Assembly: GCA_009617715.1 (NCBI GenBank)
Contig: VTFK01000407.1
Location: forward strand, 310,001 to 374,000
Source of the DNA: Plectrocnemia conspersa
Lineage: Eukaryota; Arthropoda; Insecta; Trichoptera; Polycentropodidae
Length of the DNA: 64,000 nt
Reading direction: 5' to 3'
The translations under genes and the position numbers were made by a program. The notes under the pieces are model-generated. The model made no database searches, was not told the origin of the DNA, and was given only the letters and a program-made list of their open reading frames with translations. Positions 11,201-23,200 of the stretch are shown piece by piece; the stretch's first letter is position 1; each line of letters starts with the position of its first letter.

Positions 11201-14200
11201 TACTCCAATGCGCCACGATGGTCGAAAACAAATTTTAAATTTATAAAACGTATATATACATAAATATAACAATACTTAAACATAGCAAAATATTATAAAA
11301 TATCAAAATTAAATGATATCAGATTCTCGTAGCTAACATTAAATAAGTCAATATGTAATGCCAGCATATTAAGGAGCCGGATGGCCACAGCTATAGGCGA
11401 GTCAGCAAGTGCGGATGTCCTAGCCCTAACGGCCATCAAAAGAGGTCTCGATCGTGATTCTCGAAAATGTTCCGGAACCCAAAACTGGATTCCTCGAGAA
11501 TAGCTGGATTGTCGACAGCACCTTTTAGTAATTTGAAAAAATGCTTAGCGACATACAGCTTTCTGTGAGAACTCAGCGAATCATATCCCAACGCTCCTAA
11601 AAGAAAGGCGCTGGGATATAAGTACGGATAATAACCAAATGTCCTTTTGTAAAGGTATCTTAAATACCATAATATATTTTTTGAATTTTTTCCACTAAAA
11701 GGGAATATTTGGCTATTCGGGGATTCCAAATTATAGATCCCGATTCAAGAATGCTACGAACTAAGGTGTCATAGAGGATGCGAATAACTGACGGATCGTC
11801 AAAGTGAAAGGCATTCCTCATAACAAAGCCGAGCATCTTAGAAGATTTATCACAGACGTCGTGTATGTGTAGAGAGAACCTCCATTTGCTCTCGAAAGTG
11901 ATTCCGAGATCTTTAGTGGAAGTTTCTCTAGTCAAAATGTTACCACCGAGATGGCAGAAATAAGCTGATGGCGAACGGGTTTGAGAAAATGACACAGTAT
12001 GGCACTTTCCGACATTAAAGGGCAGACCGTTAACGGAAGCCTATCTCCACAGAGAGTCTAAATCACTTTGTAGAGAGAAGGAGTCCACAACAGATCGAAT
12101 GCATTTATATAATTTTAAATCATCTGCGTACAGAAGAAAACTTGAATTTTTAATTGCTGTATTTAATAACACAAAAACTAAGATCGGATCCTTGAGGAAC
12201 CCCCCGAAGGGGTAAAATATTCTTTTGACAATCGTCCACCATAGGTTACAAACTGTCTACGATTGCTTAAATAACTCGAGAATAACCGAGTTAAATTATC
12301 TGAGCAACAGAGGATTGACAATTTTTTTAATAATAACCTATGACAAACTTTGTCAAAGGCTTTCTCAAAATCTGTCATATGGTCATAATAAAGTAACGTG
12401 CTACCAATCACATATTTTACACAGGAATCTTAAAGTTAACCAATTTTATTATCATATTCCAATTGTGATAGTCATATATGTGTCTTTGCATTTTGAACAA
12501 TTGTTTAATGAAATTAAGTAGTATTAAAAAAAATAAAAACCATTATTATTAAATATATTAAAATTTTAACCAATTAATATAAATTCTGACCATCTAATAT
12601 TTATTCTGACCAATGTATTCTAACCTTAATATAAATTCTGACCATCTAATATTTATTCTGACCGATGTATTCTGACCTTTTAATATAAATTCTGACCCGA
12701 AAAATGTGAGCCTTTATTTTATATAATGACAAACAAGCTTAGCATCCAAAGGGATTAGATGTACTCTTTCTGTAGTATCGCCTTCTGATATATGTATGTA
12801 GATATAACAAGAAATGCTCACTCAAACTAACAATGGTAATATACTTACGTTCAAGTGTGATATAATCGGTGGCGTCATTTGCACTGAAGATGTTGGAGTC
12901 ATCTGCATTGGTTGTTCAGGCCAGCTTGGCCAACCACTAGGTGTCATACCTCCATATATAGGTGGTAATGTCGGTGCTCTTTGTTGCTGAAGTAATTAAT
13001 ACATTAAAAACATGTTCGGTATGAATTAAAAAATATAAAAATACCTGTTTGTTACGATTGTGATAAAATTTAGAATTAAGAGGCTTATTTGTGTAATTCG
13101 TTGGCGTTGAATTTGGAAGGTGATTATCCATGGAATAATGCTGTTGTTCATCTATAAAAATATTCATTATAATTAAATATGTAAACTCTTCTTATTATTT
13201 TATTTAACGTACCTTTAATAACTTTTTTAATATACGGATCCAAATTAATAGTAAACGGTAAAAATATTTTCAAATCGGAGGCTAAAAGACTAGTGCGATG
13301 GAAGCCCAAGAACACCTCTAGTTTTCGTTCATCTCTATCTAACTCCATCAACGGTTCTATCTCTCTTAAAGTCGGTATATTAGGACGAACCCTATATAAT
13401 GTTCAATATTATATTAAAGAGACATTCATCATAGATTATTTCATGTTAATTTACTTGTCATAAATAGCTTTAAGTGGTGTGCTGTCTTCGATGTGCTCCT
13501 CGTACATCTCATGATGTAAGATTATCCAAGACGTCCTGAAAGGCCACTGCTCGGTCAGATTGACCCAAGTGGCGAGATGATACCAGTTGAACTCGATTTG
13601 AAACGCTTTCAACAAACGACCTGAATTTTAAAATTGTCATTATTGGATTGATATCGAACTCAAATTATACATTACAACTTACCCGTTATATATAAAACAT
13701 TCATCAAGCGTTGCATACTTCTAGGATTGACATCGCTGAAGTAATCATCAGTCAGAAGTACTCTGAAAATTCAGAATTTAGAAAAGGTCTATTTATTAAT
13801 AAATCATCTTTGAACTTACCTATTTAAATCTGCTGGACCGGTTGAAAGACCGGCTTTGTGAAGATTAGAGTTCATCGAAGAAGCGACAGATTCTGATATC
13901 TTCAACTTGCGAGCGCTTCTATCTCTGCTTCCTAATCCTTTCAATTTTTCTTGACTCGACATCAACTCAGATGCTGACGATAATCGACGAGCCGAAACCT
14001 TAGATAAAATATGATATAGATCGACTATATTAAATATGAATATGTCCAGAATAATAATTACAGATCGTTGCAACGAGGCTGTTATATCATCGGTGTTCAA
14101 GAACTGCTGTTTCTTATGAGACGTCTGCTGTGCTATTTTCACGCGTCTCAAAGCAGAGTTTTGAAGATAAAATGGAAGTTGAACCATATTTTTGAGATAG

Positions 14201-17200
14201 TCCCATCCTCCGATGTTACTCTCTGTGAAAGCTCTTTTACTATTCACTTCCACTGCCTATAATAAATATTTTTATGAGTATTGTTTTATTTATCTTTAAA
14301 AATACTTTTGATAATTTTAAATCAAGGTTCATACCTTACTAATTATATGCGGATCTATGGCCAGGATTATTACGAACGGACTATGTTGTTCTGAACACAG
14401 TGTGTGGATAGCATTCAAAACTATAAGTACCCTGTCTTGTTCGCAACTGTCTAACGCGTCAACTAAAACAACTAGGCGAGTTTGTTGTCCGGTGAAGGCA
14501 TCTAAACACTTGACCTGAATAAAAATATTTATATATTTAATTTAAATCTAATTTTTAAAATAAAAAAATCATCAATGGATTGCTGACACCACCTCTCAAC
14601 AACTTTTTTTGTATTTTGTATATACAGGCGGCCCTCGACTTTCGCACATAATTGGTTCCTGAAAACGTGTGCGAATGTTGAATGCACAAAAGTCGAGGGA
14701 AGTAAAAAAATTGAAATTGTGTGTATTTTAAAATATTTATTTATCAAGTAAATATAAGATGTTTAAGAGACACGTTTAAGTGGGGTTTGCGGGTGTTTCC
14801 TTTGAAAAGTTATCAAGAGTTAACTATTTTCCACTATTCTTTTTCTTATATTCATATAGTATTTTATAACATGCTATGTTTTTATTGATCACCCTACGCA
14901 CTTGAGATATGCGTTCTCCATTGGGATCACAACCTTCCATAATATTTAAAAATTTGTCAAGGTGCGTGAAGGCTTCATTCATATTTTTCATTGTTAAAGA
15001 GTTTTCCAAAATAAACCTGTCTCATCTACATTAAATATTTGGCTAGAGGAATATTCTCCATCTTCAATAATTTTGGATAATTAGGAAATAAATTCTTTTG
15101 CAGCATCTTTATCCGCATCAGCCGATTTTCCAGTAAATTTAAAATTAAATTTTAAAATCAGTTATTGCATAGTATTAAATATTAGCAATAAGTAAGTCTC
15201 AATAATTATATTTAAATAAAAATTGCGCGAAAGTGTTTTAATTAAAATATTAAATATATCGAAACAATAGTTGCCGGGATATTCGAATGTTTTGATTTTG
15301 CTAATCAATAAACATGCGAGTGGTACTCGGATTATTTTTTGTTATTTAATTAAAATAATAATAACAATGTCAATACCGGTATTATTGCAATCCCTAGTTG
15401 GAGTACCTTCTGGGACTTTTACATGTTATCATCCCCTATAATATTTACCATATCTGTAAGCAGTGCGACTTCTGGCCGAAGGGCTTGTAAAAATCCTTCA
15501 GGTTGTTTATCTACGTTGCGTTTGATGTGCGATCTCGGAGAAAAAACTAAAGCAGCTCCCATTCGTCCTAAAGTATGTAAATTAGCTACGATCGCGACTG
15601 ATAATAGAGCCGCAATACCCATCAACACCGCCTTAAATATCGACAGCTCGCTAAAACCATAATAAAAATAATAAATTATATCATAAAAATAAAAATAATT
15701 TATAAATTAGGTACTCACGATTCGCTGTGATTCTGAGATAAAAAAACTACTAATACACATATGCCGACAATGGCACAAAGAAAACACACCTCGAACGCCA
15801 TAATGTTAGGAATGCAACAAATACGACGCCATCTGAAATTTACATAAATAATATATGAGCAAGATGGGTTATATGCAAATTAAACCATTCTATTTTTTAT
15901 AATAATTATGTAATATATATCTATTAAAAATCTAAAATATATTAGTAAATCATAAAATATATTTAAATATATAATATAAGACACTTTATATCCAACATTC
16001 AAAATTCTTATTAAATTTTTTTGCACGATTTTTTAGTATGCGTCGCCGCCTCTATTTATTTCATTACTCTACAGTTAACACACATGAAATAATTATTTAA
16101 AATACTATAAATATTATTATTGTAATGTACATAAAAACCATTTCACTGTACTTTTCATTCTACTGAATGTCAAAATTAGAAATGAAATTACAGAAAATGG
16201 TTTAAAATAGATAATAAAACAAAATTATGTACATTAGTTCTTTTACCAGACGGAATTTTTAATTTTTAATATAATTATGTATCATGAATAAATTTTATTT
16301 TTAATTATTATTAATTACCATTAAATAACAGTGAAAATGTGAGATTTTTTTAAGCAATAATAAATAATGGGTTAATAAATTATATACATACCTCCAGTTG
16401 GCAGTGGAACGAATTGGTTTTGGTCTAAAAGCCCTATATAACCTAGTGCATAAACGTCCATATTGATTTTCTAAAGCGTCCGAAAGACTAACCAACATTT
16501 GTATGACTGATGCCTCGCCTTCTTGCGTACTACTTTTAGCTTGATCGGTAAAATGGAATCTGAGAAATAAAATAATGTATATTAAATAAGTATTATAACA
16601 AGAGGCATTGAGTTGAAATATACCTGACTGGTTGAGACGGTAACGTGTGAGTACATTGTGGACCGGGCGGATGACAGAAAACAACTTGTAACACTAATTG
16701 GAGCGAGTTAAATTTGTTACTTAAAGCTAACATCACAGTATAAGGCCATGCCCATTCGTATCTGCAAAAATGAAGTATTATCGCATATGAATTGATTGTG
16801 ATTATGACATTGGACACTCACTTGCGACTGGCGAACCACAAAGCCATCAGTATAAAGTAAAAAAGTATGAAGAGTAAGGCCGAGGTAGCGAGAGATAAGC
16901 CCCACGATGCTCCTCCTAAGTGCGCTATGGTGCCCCCAGCTATAGCGCAGTGCCAAAGACCCCAAGCGACCGCCCAGCTCCATTGCCACCCTAATTCGAT
17001 CCATTGTCTAGCGAAATTCTTCATTTCCTCTAAAAGATAAGATAGAAGTCTTATTTTTATGAGTGATTTGGAGTACTATTGTTATAATCATACATATAAA
17101 AACTACATGATATATCACATTCAAGGACGTGTTCTGTCCCCATTGATCTTACATATGTAGACATGTGACTTTGTCAATATAAAGATCAATGTTTGATTGG

Positions 17201-20200
17201 CAATACTTTCCGCTTTAAACTTTATCATAATGATTCAATGATTCTTTGAGAATTGTCACATAATAAGTAAAAAGTGCTATGCGTATGAATGTGATATTTT
17301 GTGTATACAGTGCACAATCTATAGAAGTAATAACTGGATGATAAGGAATATAATGAGCAATTCTGACAGCAATAAAAATATATATACCTCTTAGCTTATT
17401 AAGTAAAAATGATTTTCCAGAGCCCCAGCGAGCGTATAAGCCGACGGTGATAGGCATTGATAAGCTAGGCTCTGAGAGCATATCTGCTAAAGCGCTACTG
17501 TACAATTCATAACCTAACATGCTCTCGTTATCATCATTGGTATTCAATCGCCTTGCGCCGAATATTTGGCCTAAAATTGTTTTCGGATAGTTCATATCAA
17601 TGTTGTACGGAGTCTCTTTTGCTCTGTTCGGTCTGTACAACAGTTGACTGTCTTTCGGATTCCTTAACAATATTTCAACGATGGCCTAAAAATATATTTA
17701 AATTATTAAAATATTCATTTCATAAATAAAATATCAGCAAAAGAGTTTCACTTTTGATCTCGCTCTCATTGCTATATGCAAGCAGGTGTCTCCTCGCTTA
17801 TCGGCGACGTTCACTTTGGCTTTCTTGTCCAGGAGCAGTTGAACCATTTCTGTGTTTCTAGATCGAACGGCGCGTAATAAAGGAGTATCGCCTTCTTTTG
17901 TAGCTAATTCAAGATCAGGATTGGATAGCAATAAGAGCTTTAATATTCCTACGTGGCCTTTTTCAACAGAGTTGTATACGGACGTTTTCCTATCTTTGCC
18001 CAAAACGTCGACGTCTGCGTATTTTTTCAATAATGCTTCTACGATAGAGTGGTGACCGCCTTTAACAGCATGAATGAGACAAGTATCTCCGCCACGATCC
18101 TGAAATAGATATCAATTCTTGAAAAGTTTAATGATCCAAATATCAAAAAAGCTCATTAAAAATGTATCCGATTCTTTCTTTTGTTTTTTTTTAATTAATT
18201 TTATAATTTTCAAAACCAGCTCCACCGACCTCACTGTGTAGAGCAGCAAGGCCAATGCCTCCTTCTCTCTTCCAAGTTGAATTTCGTAATTATAAATTGC
18301 TAGGGGGGAGTACTGTAGGGCCCATTTATATATATATATATATATATATATTTATTTAGGTTTTATTATGGCTAAAATTTGAAGACACTCCAGTAACACT
18401 GGACTGACGGGAGGGACTCTTTTGGCGACTTTGGCGAGCTCGCACGGCCGGTGCGAGCCGTGCATCATAATTCTAACAAATAACTATAATAATATTCAAT
18501 AAAAATAGTACTGCAGTGGCTCAATCTGTGCCTAATTGATACCCGTCACCTCTCGTCGCCAAATGTTAACGATAGAAAAACCGTTTTACTTTTAAATAAA
18601 AATATTTTTAGACACCCAGCACCATCAGATTATAATTTTGTAATACAAAGAAAGCTTGATTTATTCTTTAGCTCAAAACCAAAGATGAAACACACTAACC
18701 TGAATATTAATATATGCTCCGGAATTAAGTAACGCCACCGCTATTTCAAAGTAACCTTCTTTACACGCCAGCGTGAGCGCAGTACATCCGTCCTTATCCA
18801 GAGCATTCACGTTTGGTTTGTGTTCTAACAGCATTTGAACTATATCTATATAATTTCCTGTAAATAAAACCATAACAAATATAATTACATCCACAAAGCA
18901 ATTTTTTTAATATGAAATATAAAAAAAAACCTTGAGTAGCTTGCAACAGAGCAGTCCAAGAGTACATCCCAGCTTGATCCGGTAAAGCTCCGGCTCCGAG
19001 CAACGCTTTAGCAGACACACTATCGCCTCTTCTTGCGGCCCATACTAAAGCAGTAGTGCCATATTTATCACCACTGTTAGGCCTAGCTCCAGACGACAAT
19101 AAACGTTCTACTATAGATGAATGGCCCCGTCCTGCGGCCCAGATTAATGAACTAAAAGAAACATTCTACATAAGATCTATTGATCAATCATAGTTGAAGA
19201 ATTTATAAATCTTCCTACCTTATATGATAACTACCGTGTGCGTTAACATCAGCGCCTCGTTCCAAAAGCAAGGTGACTATCTCTTCGTGTCCTTTATACG
19301 ATGCCCAGATCAACGGAGTCCAGCCTCCCTTTATTATATAAATATTTTTTTATTCAAAGTTAAATGTATGTAGAATTAATTATTTTACCATTTCTTGATG
19401 ATCTACATTGGCGCCATGATTTAAAAGATCCACGCAAATGTTCAGTCGGCCAAGCTTGGTTGCCAATAACAATCCGGTCCAGCCGTCATTGTCTTCGGCG
19501 TTCGGGTCGGCACCGTGTGCCAGTAGTTCTGTGACCATCGATGGACTTCCGTGTTCGCACGCCACCATGAGAGCAGTTGTGCCATTCTACAAAAAATATG
19601 CCAATTTTTTAACAAGCATTTCTCTATTTCTAAACCTATAAAAAGCATCTCCCCTGCATAGAAAAAAATAAACATTATTCTCGGTAAATTAAAAATTAAT
19701 AAAAAATTTAAAAAGTGTTCTTTTCTCATCTTTTATTTATTAATAATATATTATTATTATACAAATGAGCACGAAGCAACACCACAAATAAAAACGTTTA
19801 GAACTTATTTCGAGGAAAGAATCTTCAAGTGTAATTTTTAACTTACAGTATATTCCGCTTAATCGGACCACTGTTTTATCGGGATGTTGGCCAAATCCCA
19901 AGGAAAAAAACAAATAAGGGAGCTTTTTTTAATATGTAAAATTTGTAATCTGTCCTTATGGGACAATAAACAATTTGTTTGCCCGTTTAGTGGCAAGTGG
20001 ATGAGTCGTCCATCAGCGATTCATTTCGCAGCTGAAGATATCATTTTAGTCTTTACTTTATAAGATTTCCTTTCTCTTCAGACGTTTCCTGTATTGTATT
20101 TTTGTTAAATCCTTCGCAAGCTGATTAGGATGGTTCGTTAGTATTTCTTTATATTTTGTTTTTCTTGTAGAGCTCTTCTTTCACCATTGACATGTTCAGG

Positions 20201-23200
20201 TCCGGTAGATGTATGAATTTGGAACTGTTCCTCCGTAGGTAGTGTCGTCTGGATGTTTTGTATTATATAATATATATAGCATATTCAGACATTAAAGAAA
20301 CTTTTGTTTGTAAAATGAGTTACGTTGTGCCAGACCATTAGCGTGGGAAGAGAACTAACTAAACGAATACCTGTGTTGATTTTGTACAATTACAATTCTA
20401 CAAAAATGTATTTTGGGGGAGGGGTGGAGAATTTGCCACTCCTCCCTTGAATTTGGCCAGAAAAATAAATGTCATTTAATTAAATTCTATGAATCTTAAT
20501 GAAATTTAAATATTAGAAACGAGCTGAAATGACGTCCCTATCCCTAAAAGAAAATCTAAAAAAAAACAGTCTTGAATTTATCCCGAAAATATCTTTCAAA
20601 ATGTGTAATTTCAGTAAAATCATATCGGAATACATTTTCATCGGTAGATGTTACAGTGAATGTGTATTTTTCAGTAAAGTTATATTTTCACTAGTGAAGT
20701 CCAAATACATTTTCACCAGTAGATATATATTTCTACTAGTGAAAATATAGTTTAACTGATTTCAAATTTTCATATGTAGCAATATTTACAATTAGGTACT
20801 TATTATTATTTATTCACATGCGATGTACAAATGTTACAGTGAATGTGTATTTTTTTAGTGAAGGTATGTTTTCACTAGTAAAGTCCTAATACATTTTCAA
20901 CAGTAGATATATATTTCTACTAGCAAAAATATAATTGAAATAATAGGCGCTAGTGAAATTATATGCTGCTCTAAAATGTCTGAAATTTAACAATTGCGAA
21001 ACGTCCATTTGCTGTTCAAATCCAAACCTAATCTAATGTAGTTTAGTTCTACAACTAATTATAGTTTTAGAACTATCATTAGGTCAAGTGCTAAATACAA
21101 ACTAAGCCAACTCATCTCACATGAGATGTTTGATATTACACTATATTTTAAAAATATAATAGCTATCCTTACCGATATTACTACGGACTTCTGATATGAG
21201 AGTATTGGTTAAAGTATATCCAAACAGAATTTTGGTCAATAGGAGGGCGCAAAAAATATTATCACTTCTAAGGAGTCAAAAATTCACGCCAAAAGCAAAA
21301 AATTTGTGTCGCGCTGTCGCAGTGGGAACGCTCGGCAACGAGCGGTAAAACTTAGCCAGTCAGTGGGCGTTTTTTTAATATTTCCATTTTATTAAAATTC
21401 ATAATATTTCATTAAGAGACATGCATTTTTCTGGCCAAATTTAAGGGAAGGGGGGAAACCCTCCTTCCCCCCCAAATATCGTTCCTTTTGAAAGTCTTGC
21501 TTGAAGATGCTCCTGAAGTTGGAAATTTTCGAGAATAAAAGGATCATTCACGGAAATTTAAAAAAAGCTTGGCAATGTATCACAACGAGATCAAAGCGAA
21601 TCATAATCTAAAATTCGTAACGCTCTTATTAATATATTTCCTCTTACTCAGCGCTAAGAAAGAATAAAAATTAAATGACCTCTGATTTTTTTGGATTTTC
21701 CTAATCATGAAAGAATATTTGGCCTAGCAGCTGTTTCAAATTAAAGATCCTGTTTCAAGATTGTTACAGACTAAAGTGATATAAAGCAGGGCGTTGAACC
21801 ATTATTTTTTTCGTTCTGGTTTATTTAAAAAATATATATCCGTTCGGTTCTGGTTTTCGTTCCGGAATAAATATCGGTTTTTACGATTTTCGGTTCGTGA
21901 TTATTTTTTAAATATTTTTATTTGTATTAAATCATATTTTTAAACATTTTATTTCTTCTATTGTTTATAAGCAAACTATATTATTTGTTACAATAATATA
22001 ATATAAATAATAATAATTAATTAGAACTATAAATATATAATATATGATAAGGATATAATTTATTCAAGGAAACATATGTAAACAAAGCATATTCGTATAT
22101 TCACCGTTGAATTATACAGGATTCTTAGCTATATTTATTTATAATTAAAGAATATGAAAATTTCCTCTAATTATTAAAATAAATAAATTTTTTATTGTTA
22201 TTTATTACGACATACTGAGCAAAGTAAAACACTGGGAAAAAAAATTTAGACAAATACATATAATTTTAAAAATAAAGGGGTGTACACAGCTGTGTACAAT
22301 GGGCGGTTTAGGAGTAAAACTGTTTAAAGCATGTTCGCTCAACACAACGTTTTCTTATAGTCCGCAACGGCAGTGACCTCGGTTGTGGCAAATAACACAA
22401 CGCAATGGTTTTTCGTTGCGCTCGGGGTTGTGACTGTTATTTTTTAGCTTGTTGATTTTCGTTTTTGTACGTCGTATGTACTCTCTAGCAATCGTCCATC
22501 TGAAGATTAGTCACCTGTCCAGTCTTGCTGAGTAAAACATGCATTCGCCAAGCATTACAAATGGCCATATCCAGTAAGTAGGTAAAGATTTCTCACCACC
22601 AATTTTTTCTTCTTATAGGCAGATGAACTGATCCATTTGGTGGACCCCACCCATTCCTCTGTTGTAATTTATGAACATTCTTGGGATATTGAGTTCTACC
22701 TTTTGCTTTTGAACCTTGCATCATCTTTTCACTTTTACCAGACACTGTCAAAATTGGTTTCCATTGTGACATTTGGGACAATCGGCCAGCAGATTTACGA
22801 TTCTGAAGCTGAGAGGATCAGCAGAAACTTCTGTAGACTTGCCGCAATAAGCATTGAATGCGTAGCAGTAACCATCTGAACTTTTGCAGTCCAATTCCGA
22901 TAACCGAACCGCACAGGTTTTCCCATAATGAATTGTATGCCTGAATGACGGCCAAAGTATTTAATCATTCACAGACAAATTTTCATGAAAAACTCACCAT
23001 TGGCACGAGTTTCTCTGAATGAGATTGCACAACGGTCTCACTTTGAACATTTTATTATTTAACAACATGATACAGTGTATCAAGATGCCCATTGTACACG
23101 CTTGTGTACAGGGCAATAAAATATTACCTAGCACATGGTAATTGAAAAATATTGTTATACTAATAGTATCTCGCGTTATAGTCGAGTCTAAATATACATA

